In this document: positions 7,541 to 14,633 of the stretch, in pieces
Numbering within the stretch: position 1 is the first letter of the stretch
Layout of the letters: each line of letters starts with the position of its first letter
Origin: Kitasatospora cineracea
Lineage (GTDB): Bacteria > Actinomycetota > Actinomycetes > Streptomycetales > Streptomycetaceae
Assembly: GCF_003751605.1 (NCBI RefSeq)
Contig: NZ_RJVJ01000002.1
Span: 1,429,001 to 1,493,000 of the forward strand
Length of the DNA: 64,000 nt
Direction: 5' to 3'
The notes under the pieces: generated by a model
What the model was told of the DNA's origin: nothing
Databases searched by the model: none
Seen by the model: the letters and a program-made list of their open reading frames with translations, nothing else
Program-made: the position numbers and the translations under genes

Positions 7541-7617
7541 CTTGGTCGGTGAGGAGCCTGGTCGGTGAACCTGGCCGGTGAGGGCCCTGGTCGGTAAGGA
7601 GCCCGGCCGGCAAGGAG
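7541..7617. repeat. Five degenerate GGYCGG-containing direct repeats
   Basis: Copies of GGTCGG or GGCCGG start at 7544, 7560, 7573, 7589 and 7605, spaced 16, 13, 16 and 16 bp, in units like TGGTCGGTGAGGAG. They occupy the untranslated leader of the GntR gene. Possible uses are a second regulator-binding array or an mRNA structure; neither is shown. Confidence 0.6.
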
Positions 7618-7731
7618 ATTGGGCCGTGTCCGCGCCGTGATCGCGCGTACACCACGGACTCTAGCCCTTGCGGCCGGCGCCTCCGGCTCCGGGCGCGACC
7701 GTTCCCGCAGCCGACCCCCGGCCTGGGCCGT

Positions 7732-7753
7732 CCGTTCACCTTCCCGTCACCGG
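7732..7753 (+). promoter_or_regulatory. Candidate PHO box upstream of the importer
   Basis: GTTCACC at 7734 and CGTCACC at 7745 place the core TCACC exactly 11 bp apart (7736 and 7747), the spacing of PhoP direct-repeat units in Streptomyces. It lies about 30 bp upstream of the GntR-type operators. The second unit is weak. Confidence 0.35.
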
Positions 7754-7781
7754 CCTCGGGCGTACTTGCTTCCGGCGCCGG

Positions 7782-7811
7782 AAGTTGGCTGGCCAACTTG
7801 GCCGGACAACC
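7782..7811. promoter_or_regulatory. Tandem operator 2 of the phosphonate regulon
   Basis: AAGTTGGCTGGCCAACTT (7782-7799) has 8-bp perfect arms around TG. A second, overlapping copy with one changed base (CTTG-N6-CAAC, 7797-7810) follows 13 bp later. The first copy matches operators 1 and 3. The doubling suggests tighter control of the importer than of the enzymes. Confidence 0.65.
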
Positions 7812-7876
7812 GGCCGCGCCGCGCACCGAACACTCCCGTGATCTCTGCAGCTCCACTTCCTCCAGGAGACCCTCCC

Positions 7877-9046
7877 GTGACCGTGCACCGCCACCGCGCC
7901 GCCGCCCTCGCGGCCGTGCTGACCGCTGCCGCGCTCTCCCTCTCCGCCTGCGGCTCCGCCGGCTCGACCGCCAAGTCCGGCGACGCCGCGAAGGGAGGCG
8001 CCAAGGACGCGAGGACCGCGACCTCGCTGGCCGACTTCGGCGGCATGGACGGCCTGGTGGCCGCCGCGAAGAAGGAGGGCAAGCTGCACGTCATCACCCT
8101 CCCGCGCGACTGGGCCAACTACGGCAAGCTGATGGACGACTTCAAGGCGAAGTACGGCATCGAGATCGAGGACGAGAACCCGGACGGCTCCAGCCAGGAC
8201 GAGATCAACGCGGTCAAGTCCCGCAAGGGCCAGGACCGCGCCCCCGACACCCTGGACCTCGGCTCGGCGTTCGCGCTCTCCGCCGCCAAGGAGGGCATCC
8301 TCGCCCCCTACAAGGTGGCCGGCTTCGACAAGGTCCCCGCCACCATGAAGGACCCGAACGGCCTCCAGGTCAACGACTACGGCGGCTACGTCTCGATCGG
8401 CTGCGACGCCAAGAAGGTCGCGGTCTGCCCGAAGACCTTCGCCGACCTGCTCAAGCCGGAGTACAAGGGCCAGGTCGCCCTGAACGGCAACCCGACCAAG
8501 TCCGGTTCGGCGTTCGGCGGCGTGTACGCGGCCGCGCTGGCCAACGGCGGCTCGCTGGACAACATCCAGCCCGGCATCGACTTCTTCGCCAAGCTGAAGC
8601 AGTCCGGCAACTTCAACCCGGTCGAGTCCACCCCGGCCACCGTCGAGAAGGGCGAGACCCCGATCTCGATCGACTGGTCGTACCTGAACGCCGGCTACAC
8701 CGACGAGTTCAAGGGCAAGGGCGTCGACTGGCAGGTCGCCGTCCCCACCGACGGCTCCTACGCCCAGTACTACAGCCAGGCCATCAACAAGGACGCCCCG
8801 CACCCGGCGGCCGCCCGCCTGTGGATCGAGTACCTGTACTCGGCCGAGGGCCAGAACGGCTTCCTGGGCGGCTACGCCACCCCGGCGCTGTTCGACGCGA
8901 TGAAGGCGGACGGCACCCTGGACGCCACCGCCGCGGCCAAGCTGCCGGTCGTCGAGAAGCCCTTCACCACCTTCCCCAGCCCGGAGCAGGTCGACGCGGC
9001 CAAGAAGGTCGTGACCGACAACTGGGCCAAGGCCATCGCGGGCTGA
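7877..9046 (+). CDS. ABC transporter substrate-binding lipoprotein, 2-aminoethylphosphonate type
   Basis: A 389-residue extracellular binding protein. The signal peptide ends in a lipobox (LSLSAC, Cys25), so it is membrane-anchored outside the cell. The mature part is a class of periplasmic-binding fold close to the iron/AEP-type proteins (GLVAAAKKEGKLHVITLPRD, SIDWSYLNAGY). GTG 7877 follows CCAGGAGA. It is the first gene of a four-gene importer and sits behind the regulon operators, divergent from the GntR gene. The AEP assignment rests on fold plus neighbours (C-P cleavage enzymes); spermidine or other small ligands are formally possible. An intact Walker ATPase and two permeases follow. 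Confidence 0.85.
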   Translation: MTVHRHRAAALAAVLTAAALSLSACGSAGSTAKSGDAAKGGAKDARTATSLADFGGMDGLVAAAKKEGKLHVITLPRDWANYGKLMDDFKAKYGIEIEDENPDGSSQDEINAVKSRKGQDRAPDTLDLGSAFALSAAKEGILAPYKVAGFDKVPATMKDPNGLQVNDYGGYVSIGCDAKKVAVCPKTFADLLKPEYKGQVALNGNPTKSGSAFGGVYAAALANGGSLDNIQPGIDFFAKLKQSGNFNPVESTPATVEKGETPISIDWSYLNAGYTDEFKGKGVDWQVAVPTDGSYAQYYSQAINKDAPHPAAARLWIEYLYSAEGQNGFLGGYATPALFDAMKADGTLDATAAAKLPVVEKPFTTFPSPEQVDAAKKVVTDNWAKAIAG

Positions 9047-9054
9047 TCACCGAC

Positions 9055-10011
9055 ATGACCACGGCTCCCACCCCGGTGCCGGCCCCGGCCGCCGCTGACC
9101 CCAGCGGCGGCCCGGGGGCTCCCGGCGCCGCCACCGCGTCCCCCGCCCCGCGCCCCGCCCGGCGCCGCCCGCGCGGCGGTGCCTGGCTGGCCACCGTGCC
9201 GCTGCTGGCCTTCTTCCTGGTCGGCTTCGGCCTGCCCGCCGTCGCCATCGTCACCGGGGCGTTCACCGTCTCCGGCGACGCGGAGACCGGCGCCGGCTCC
9301 TTCACCACCGCCAATCTCACCGACTCGGTGCAGGGCGCGTACTGGACGGCGCTGCTCTCCAGCGTGAAGCTGTCCGCGCTGACCGCGCTGATCGGCACCG
9401 TGCTCGGCGTCCCGATCGCCCAGGCCGTGCTGACCTCCCGGTTCCGGCTGCTGCGCGAGGCGGTGCTGACCGCCTCCGGCGTGCTCGCCAACTTCGGCGG
9501 CCTGCCGCTGGCGTTCGCCTTCGTCGCCACCCTGGGCAACGCGGGCGAGGTCACCAGGATGTTCCACCTGACCGACCACGGCTGGTCGCTGTACAGCTTC
9601 TCCGGCCTGACCGTCACCTACCTGTACTTCCTGGTGCCGCTGATGGTGCTCACCATCACCCCCGCGCTGGAGGGCCTGCGGGTCCAGTGGCGCGAGGCCG
9701 CCCAGAACAACCGGGCCACCGCCCTGCAGTACTGGCGGCACGTCGCGCTGCCGATCCTGTTCCCCTCGCTGCTCGGCGGCTTCGTGCTGCTGTTCGGCTC
9801 CGCGTTCGCCGCGTACGCCACCGCCGCCGCGATGGTCGGCGCGACCGTCCCGCTGATCAGCCGTCAGATCGCCGACGCGCTCTCCGGCAACGTGCTGGTC
9901 GGCCAGGGCAACCTGGCGCTGGCGCTCAGCCTGGACATGATCATCGTGGCCGTCCTGGTGATGGCCGTCTACCTGCCCCTCCAGCGCCGGAGTGCCCGAT
10001 GGCTCAGCTGA
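9055..10011 (+). CDS. ABC transporter permease, 2-aminoethylphosphonate type (1)
   Basis: A 318-residue inner-membrane permease with about six membrane segments after a Pro/Ala-rich cytoplasmic N-tail (about 40 residues). The BPD permease loop that contacts the ATPase is seen as EAAQNNRATALQYWRHVALP. It starts 8 bp after the binding protein and overlaps the second permease by 13 bp, so the genes are translationally coupled. Together the two permeases form the heterodimeric channel for the ligand delivered by the lipoprotein. Confidence 0.87.
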   Translation: MTTAPTPVPAPAAADPSGGPGAPGAATASPAPRPARRRPRGGAWLATVPLLAFFLVGFGLPAVAIVTGAFTVSGDAETGAGSFTTANLTDSVQGAYWTALLSSVKLSALTALIGTVLGVPIAQAVLTSRFRLLREAVLTASGVLANFGGLPLAFAFVATLGNAGEVTRMFHLTDHGWSLYSFSGLTVTYLYFLVPLMVLTITPALEGLRVQWREAAQNNRATALQYWRHVALPILFPSLLGGFVLLFGSAFAAYATAAAMVGATVPLISRQIADALSGNVLVGQGNLALALSLDMIIVAVLVMAVYLPLQRRSARWLS

Positions 10012-10826
10012 TCTCCCGCCTGCGGGTCTGGCGCGGCGCGGTCCTGCTGCTGGCCGGCCTGTACTTCCTGGTGCCGCTGGCCGCCTCGGTCTGGTTCTCG
10101 ATCGACGACCCGAGCGGGATCTCCTTCGACGCCTACACCGGCCTGCTCTCCGCCCCCGGCTTCACCGACAGCCTGGTGCTCACCCTGGAGCTCGCCGCCG
10201 TCACCGTCGTGGTGCTGCTGCTCCTGCTGGTGCCCGCGATGATCGCGGTCCGGCTCGGCGCGCCGAAGCTCCGCCCGGTCCTCGAAGTGGTCTGCACCCT
10301 CCCGCTGGTGGTGCCGCCGGTCGCCCTGACCGCCGGCCTGATCGGCGTGCTGCGCTGGGGCCCCGACTACCTGATGGACACGCCGTTCTTCCAGACCTTC
10401 GTGTTCGTCCAGCAGCCGGAGTTCCCGCTCGTCCTGGTCGTCGCGTACGTCCTGATGGCCCTGCCGCTCGCCTACCGCGCCCTGGACTCCGGGCTGCGCG
10501 CCGTGGACGTGCGCACCCTGGTCGAGGCCGCCCGCAACTGCGGCGCGAGCTGGCCGCGGGCCGTGCTCTCGGTGATCGTGCCGAACCTGCGCGGCGCGCT
10601 GCTGAACGCCGCCTTCCTCACCCTGGCCCTGGTGCTGGGCGAGTTCACCACCGCCTCGATCCTCGGCTACCAGCCCTTCGCGGTGTGGATCTACTCGGTC
10701 GGCAACAGCCAGGGCCAGATGTCCGTCGCGGTGTCCGTGCTCAGCCTGCTGATCACCTGGGTGCTGCTGCTCCTGCTGGCCGCCGCCGGCCGCGAGCGCC
10801 GCCACAAGACCGCCGCCACCTCCTGA
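9999..10826 (+). CDS. ABC transporter permease, 2-aminoethylphosphonate type (2)
   Basis: A 275-residue second permease with about six membrane segments. The EAA loop reads EAARNCGASWPRAVLSVIVP. ATG 9999 lies inside the end of the first permease (13-bp overlap), typical of coupled subunits. The following ATPase begins 23 bp after its stop with its own GGAGA. The size and topology match the partner permease of AEP or iron importers. Confidence 0.87.
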   Translation: MAQLISRLRVWRGAVLLLAGLYFLVPLAASVWFSIDDPSGISFDAYTGLLSAPGFTDSLVLTLELAAVTVVVLLLLLVPAMIAVRLGAPKLRPVLEVVCTLPLVVPPVALTAGLIGVLRWGPDYLMDTPFFQTFVFVQQPEFPLVLVVAYVLMALPLAYRALDSGLRAVDVRTLVEAARNCGASWPRAVLSVIVPNLRGALLNAAFLTLALVLGEFTTASILGYQPFAVWIYSVGNSQGQMSVAVSVLSLLITWVLLLLLAAAGRERRHKTAATS

Positions 10827-10849
10827 ACCGCTCCCGGAGACCGCCACCC

Positions 10850-11944
10850 ATGAGCACCGCCACCACCCTCCTCGCCAAGGACACCGCCACCGGCAGCGCC
10901 ACCGTCGAATTCCGTTCGCTGCGGCGGCAGTTCGGCACCACCACCGCCCTCGACGGCCTCGACCTGACGGTCCGCCCCGGCGAACTGCTCGCCCTGCTCG
11001 GCCCCTCCGGCTGCGGCAAGACCACCGCGCTGCGGATCCTGGCCGGCTTCGAGACCCACGACTCCGGCGAGGTGCTGGTCGACGGCGAGGACATCACCCG
11101 GATCCCCGCCCACCGGCGCGACGCCGGCATGGTGTTCCAGTCCTACAGCCTCTTCCCGCACCTCACCGCCGCCGACAACGTCGCCTTCGGCCTGCGGATG
11201 CGCGGCGTCGGCAAGGCCGAACGGCTGCGCCGCGCCCAGGAGTTGCTGGAACTCGTCGGCCTCCCGCAGCGCGCCGCCCACTACCCGCACCAGATGTCCG
11301 GCGGCCAGCAGCAGCGCATCGCGCTGGCCCGCGCCCTCGCCCTGCAGCCGCGCGTCCTGCTGCTCGACGAGCCGCTCTCCGCCCTCGACGCCAAGGTCCG
11401 GCTCGCGCTGCGCGAGGAGATCCGCCGCCTCCAGCAGGAACTCGGCATCACCACCCTGTTCGTCACCCACGACCAGGAGGAGGCCCTCTCGATGGCCGAC
11501 CGGGTCGCCGTCCTGCGCGCCGGCCGCCTCGAACAGTGCGCCACCCCCTCGGAGTTGTACTCCCGGCCGGCCACCGCGTTCGTCGCCGAGTTCGTCGGCA
11601 CCATGAGCCGCATCCCGTGCTCGCGCACCGCCGACGGCCAGGTCGAGGTGCTCGGCCGCCGCCACCCCGTGGACGGCACCCTCCCCGCCGACGGCGACCT
11701 GCACGTCCTGGTCCGCCCGGAGAACGTCCGGCTCACCCCCGCCGAGGACGGCACCGCCCTGGTCGTCGCCGCTTCCTTCCTCGGCGCCGTCACCCGCCTC
11801 ACCGTCCGCCTCCCCGACGGCACCGAGATCAAGTCCGACCTCCCCACCGAAACCGCCGCCACCCTCCCCCTCGGCAGCCGCGCCGCCCTCACCCTCCCCG
11901 ACCGCCCCGTCCTGGTCGACCACGCCCCGACCACCCCCTCCTGA
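10850..11944 (+). CDS. ABC transporter ATP-binding protein, 2-aminoethylphosphonate type
   Basis: A 364-residue ATPase that powers the importer. Walker A (GPSGCGKTT), Q-loop (MVFQSYSLFPH), signature (MSGGQQQR), Walker B (LLLDEPLSALDA) and the switch histidine (FVTHDQEEA) are all intact in residues about 15-250. A C-terminal TOBE-like domain (about 280-360, VLVRPENVRLTP) follows, as in MalK/PotA/PhnT-type subunits. ATG 10850 follows CCCGGAGA. It is the last gene of the importer operon; the next gene has its own promoter-like -10. Confidence 0.9.
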   Translation: MSTATTLLAKDTATGSATVEFRSLRRQFGTTTALDGLDLTVRPGELLALLGPSGCGKTTALRILAGFETHDSGEVLVDGEDITRIPAHRRDAGMVFQSYSLFPHLTAADNVAFGLRMRGVGKAERLRRAQELLELVGLPQRAAHYPHQMSGGQQQRIALARALALQPRVLLLDEPLSALDAKVRLALREEIRRLQQELGITTLFVTHDQEEALSMADRVAVLRAGRLEQCATPSELYSRPATAFVAEFVGTMSRIPCSRTADGQVEVLGRRHPVDGTLPADGDLHVLVRPENVRLTPAEDGTALVVAASFLGAVTRLTVRLPDGTEIKSDLPTETAATLPLGSRAALTLPDRPVLVDHAPTTPS

Positions 11945-11966
11945 CCCCCGCCCCCGCCCCCCTCCC

Positions 11967-11999
11967 GCGCCCCGCCGGGGGCGCGAGGAACTGCGCGCA
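11967..11999. repeat. Dispersed intergenic repeat, copy 1
   Basis: A short GC stem (GCGCCCCGCCGGGGGCGC) followed by GAGGAACTGCGCG. The same pattern recurs at 32902-32934. It lies just after the stop of the importer ATPase, so it may act as the operon terminator. Confidence 0.55.
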
Positions 12000-12096
12000 G
12001 CGGCAGGCATCAGCCCGACACCCGTCCACCGAAAGCCAGTTGCACGCTGCTCCACGCCCCGCCCCGCGTGCCCGAAGACCCCCGTAAGGTACCGCC

Positions 12097-12762
12097 ATGC
12101 CTGCACCCCGCCCCGCCGCCGTCCTGTTCGACATGGACGGGACCCTGGTCGACACCGAGCACCTGTGGTGGCAGGCCGCGGCCGAACTCGCCGCCGAGCT
12201 CGACCTGGCCCTGACCGACGCCGACCTCCCGGACGTCCTCGGCCAGGCCGTCGAGCACACCGCCGCCCACTTGCACCGCAGCAGCCGCACCTCGCGTCCG
12301 GAGGCCGACCTGGTCGCGCACCTGAACGACGCGTTCGCCGCGAAGGTCGGGGCCGAGATCGTCCCCCGCCCCGGCGCCCTCGCGCTGCTCGCCGCGCTGC
12401 GCGCCGCCGGCGTCCCGACCGCGCTGGTCTCGGCGTCCCCGCGCCGGGTGGTCGACCTGGTGCTGGACGCGATCGGCCCGCACTGGTTCAGCACCACGCT
12501 GGCCGCCGAGGACACTCCGCGCACCAAGCCCGCCCCGGACCCGTACCTGGCCGCGGCCGCCCGGCTGGGCCTGACCCCGGCCGTCTGCGTGGCCGTCGAG
12601 GACACCCCGACCGGTGTCGCCTCCGCCCGCGCGGCGGGCTGCCCGGTGCTGGCGGTGCCGTCGGCCGTCCCGATCCCGGCCGTCGCGGGCACCACCGTGC
12701 TGGACAGCCTGGTCGACGCGGACCTGCCGTTCCTCGCGGCGCTGGCCGCCCCCGCGGCCTGA
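12097..12762 (+). CDS. HAD-superfamily (subfamily IA) phosphatase
   Basis: A 221-residue HAD hydrolase with motif I DMDGTLVDT (nucleophile Asp, then Asp at +2), motif II SAS, a KPAPDPY lysine region and the EDTPTGV motif for magnesium. It resembles beta-phosphoglucomutase-like or phosphoglycolate phosphatase-like enzymes acting on small phosphorylated metabolites. The DxD motif differs from the DxA of phosphonatases, so it is probably not part of the phosphonate pathway despite its place after the importer. No ribosome-binding site precedes ATG; TAAGGT lies 6 nt upstream, suggesting a leaderless transcript. It overlaps the next gene at TGATG. Confidence 0.85.
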   Translation: MPAPRPAAVLFDMDGTLVDTEHLWWQAAAELAAELDLALTDADLPDVLGQAVEHTAAHLHRSSRTSRPEADLVAHLNDAFAAKVGAEIVPRPGALALLAALRAAGVPTALVSASPRRVVDLVLDAIGPHWFSTTLAAEDTPRTKPAPDPYLAAAARLGLTPAVCVAVEDTPTGVASARAAGCPVLAVPSAVPIPAVAGTTVLDSLVDADLPFLAALAAPAA

Positions 12763-13082
12763 TGCCGTACCTGCTGCTGGCCCTGGCGATCGCCTGCGAG
12801 GTGTGCGCGACCAGCCTGCTCAAGCTCACCGACGGCTTCTCCCGGCTGTGGCCGAGCCTGGCGGTCGCGGTCGGCTACGTGCTGTCGTTCGCCCTGCTGG
12901 GCCGGGCCCTCCGGCACATCCCGGTCTCGGTCGCGTACGCGGTCTGGTCGGGCGCGGGCACGGCCGCCGTCGCGGCGATCGGCGCGTCCTTCTTCGGCGA
13001 GCCGCTGGGCCGCCTGCAGTGGTGCGGCATCGCCCTGGTGATCGTCGGCGTGGTCCTGCTGAACCTCCGCTCCGCCCACTGA
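12762..13082 (+). CDS. Small multidrug resistance (SMR) family transporter
   Basis: A 106-residue protein with four membrane segments, the size of EmrE/SugE. The family's essential membrane glutamate is present in the first helix (IACEVCATSLLKL, about E13), and AYAVWSG matches the conserved WSG segment of helix 3. It probably works as a dimer exchanging protons for cationic drugs or guanidinium. ATG overlaps the stop of the HAD gene (TGATG), so the two are co-translated; a functional link is unknown. It is convergent with the MarR gene. Confidence 0.88.
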   Translation: MPYLLLALAIACEVCATSLLKLTDGFSRLWPSLAVAVGYVLSFALLGRALRHIPVSVAYAVWSGAGTAAVAAIGASFFGEPLGRLQWCGIALVIVGVVLLNLRSAH

Positions 13083-13111
13083 GCCGCCGCGACCCGCGGC
13101 CCGCGCCGCGC

Positions 13112-13549
13112 TCACCCCACCTGGTCCGCCTCCAGTCCGGCCCGGAGGGCGGCCAGGGTCGTGGCGAGGCGGGCCAGGTCCTCGGGGGGCACCGACGCGG
13201 TCAGCGCCGCGCTCTCGGCCTCCACCACGGGGCGGGCCGCGGCCAGTTGCGCCTCGCCCTCGGGGGTGAGCCGGAGGAGGGAGGAGCGGCGGTCCTCGGG
13301 GTTCGCGACCCGCTCGCACCAGCCCGCCTCCACCAGCCGGTCGACCGCCTTGCTGACGGCGCCCACCGTGATCGCGACTTCGGCGACGAGATCGAGGACG
13401 CGGCACCCGGGCACCCGGTCGATGATCTCCAGGAACTCGAACTGCCCGAGCCCCAGGCCCTGTTGGGCGCGCAGCCGGGCGCTCACGGCGTTGTAGAGCC
13501 GGGTCTCGACGCGGATCAGGTCGACGAGGACCGGAGTGACGTGGCTCAC
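13112..13549 (-). CDS. MarR family transcriptional regulator
   Basis: A 145-residue winged-helix regulator with the MarR layout: dimerising helices at both ends and a central wing (ITVGAVSKAVDRLVEAGWCERV, then NPEDRRSSLLRLTPEG). It is divergent from an alpha/beta hydrolase. The 108-bp interval holds two ATTCC-N2-GGAAT palindromes, as expected for an autoregulated MarR protein that also represses its divergent enzyme. The likely inducer is a phenolic or ester compound handled by that hydrolase (inference). It starts with GTG at 13549. Confidence 0.87.
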   Translation of the reverse strand: MSHVTPVLVDLIRVETRLYNAVSARLRAQQGLGLGQFEFLEIIDRVPGCRVLDLVAEVAITVGAVSKAVDRLVEAGWCERVANPEDRRSSLLRLTPEGEAQLAAARPVVEAESAALTASVPPEDLARLATTLAALRAGLEADQVG

Positions 13550-13563
13550 ACTTCCCCCAATGG

Positions 13564-13575
13564 ATTCCCAGGAAT
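13564..13575. promoter_or_regulatory. MarR operator, proximal site
   Basis: ATTCCCAGGAAT, a palindrome within GATTCCCAGGAATC, 15 bp upstream of the MarR start. Same core as the site at 13612. Confidence 0.6.
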
Positions 13576-13611
13576 CTTCTTCTCTGGAATATGGTTCAGG
13601 TCAGCAGATGC

Positions 13612-13623
13612 ATTCCTAGGAAT
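13612..13623. promoter_or_regulatory. MarR operator, hydrolase-proximal site
   Basis: ATTCCTAGGAAT, a perfect 12-bp palindrome extended to ATGC/CCAT flanks, 35 bp upstream of the hydrolase start. A GGAAT half-site lies between it and the other palindrome (13586-13590). The 48-bp spacing between the two palindromes puts them on the same helix face if the repeat is 10.5 bp or so. Confidence 0.6.
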
Positions 13624-13657
13624 CCATCCTCGCACACCGACCCCTCTGGAGGCCCCC

Positions 13658-14581
13658 GTGTCCCGTCAGCAGCGCGAAGCCCTGGACGCCCTGCTCCGCT
13701 CCGCCCCCCGCCCCGAGACCCCGCCCACCCCCGAGGAGCAGCGCACCGGCTTCGCCGCCGCCGTCGGCCGCCCCGCGCCGGAGGCCGTGGCCGTCCGCCG
13801 GACCGTCCTGGGCGGCCGTCCGGCCCTGGAGCTGGAGCCGGCCGACGCCGCCGACCACGGCCTGCTGCTCTACCTGCACGGCGGCGGCTACCTGGTGGGC
13901 TCGCCGGACACCCACGCGGGGCTGGTCGGCGAACTGGCCCGCCACTCCGGGCTGCGCGCGCTCTCCCCGGACTACCGGCTGGCCCCCGAGCACCCCTTCC
14001 CCGCCGCCGTCGACGACGGGTTCGCGGCCTACCGCGAGCTGCTGGAGTCGGGCACCGACCCGCGGAGCCTCGTCCTGGCCGGCGACTCCGCCGGCGGCGG
14101 GCTGGTCCTCGCCACCCTGCTCGCCGCCCGCGACGCCGGGCTTCCGCTGCCCGCCGCCGCGGTCCTCTTCTCGCCCTGGGTCGACCTCACCCTCGCCGGG
14201 GCGAGCTACCGCTCCCGGAAGGAGGCCGACCCGCTCTTCACCGAGGCCGACATCCGCGCCTACGCCGACCACTACCTCGGCACGGGCGACCCGACGGACC
14301 CCCTGGCCAGCCCGCTGTTCGCCGACCTCACCGGGCTGCCCCCGCTCCTCGTCCAGGTCGGGACGAACGAGCTGCTGCTCGACGACGCGGTCCGGCTGGC
14401 CGCCCGCGCGGCCGAGCAGGACGTCGCGGTCACCCTCGAAGTGGAGTCCGGCCTCCCGCACGTCTTCCAGCAGCAGTTCGGCCGCCTCGACGAGGCCGAC
14501 GCCGCCCTGCAGCGCGCCGCCCGCTTCCTCACCGCCCACCTGGACGCGGCCCGCCTCGACGCCCTCGCCCCGGCCCGCTGA
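13658..14581 (+). CDS. Alpha/beta hydrolase, hormone-sensitive-lipase (family IV esterase) type
   Basis: A 307-residue esterase. The oxyanion motif HGGGYL, the nucleophile elbow GDSAGGG, an acid in the PLLVQVGTNELLLDD region and the final catalytic His in SGLPHVF form the full triad of family IV lipases/esterases. It should hydrolyse short-chain esters in the cytoplasm. GTG 13658 follows CTGGAGG; the frame is open far upstream but that sequence is not family-like. It is divergent from MarR with shared operators, so it is probably induced by a MarR ligand. A bidirectional stem-loop follows the stop. Confidence 0.88.
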   Translation: MSRQQREALDALLRSAPRPETPPTPEEQRTGFAAAVGRPAPEAVAVRRTVLGGRPALELEPADAADHGLLLYLHGGGYLVGSPDTHAGLVGELARHSGLRALSPDYRLAPEHPFPAAVDDGFAAYRELLESGTDPRSLVLAGDSAGGGLVLATLLAARDAGLPLPAAAVLFSPWVDLTLAGASYRSRKEADPLFTEADIRAYADHYLGTGDPTDPLASPLFADLTGLPPLLVQVGTNELLLDDAVRLAARAAEQDVAVTLEVESGLPHVFQQQFGRLDEADAALQRAARFLTAHLDAARLDALAPAR

Positions 14582-14594
14582 ACCGGCCGCCGAA

Positions 14595-14624
14595 CCGGCC
14601 CGGCCCGATCGCGGGCCCGGCCGG
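14595..14624. terminator. Stem-loop between convergent genes
   Basis: A 13-bp GC-rich stem (arms 14595-14607 and 14612-14624, with one or two mismatches) closes the gap between the hydrolase and the GH3 lipoprotein gene. No T-tract. Confidence 0.45.
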
Positions 14625-14633
14625 CCCGACCCG

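Larger units (their letters stand above)
7527..7876. other. Divergent regulatory region between the GntR gene and the importer operon
   Basis: No gene is supported in these 350 bases. They hold a repeat array at 7541-7617 next to the regulator start, a possible PHO box at 7732-7753, and the tandem operators at 7782-7811. The distance from the operators to the importer start is about 65-95 nt, leaving room for a promoter overlapping them. Confidence 0.7.

Noticed and set aside
7527..7856. Longer N-terminus for the GntR regulator
   Set aside because: The extension translates the GGYCGG repeat array and overlaps the operators; GTG 7526 has a good ribosome-binding site and the family N-terminus.
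7619..7876. Longer N-terminus for the importer binding protein from the open frame at 7619
   Set aside because: It would precede the signal peptide with about 86 residues and cover the operators; GTG 7877 with CCAGGAGA gives a proper lipoprotein signal.
12097..12762. HAD phosphatase as a member of the phosphonate operon
   Set aside because: It has the DMDGT motif of ordinary phosphatases, not DxA of phosphonatases, its own -10-like hexamer and a separating repeat after the importer.
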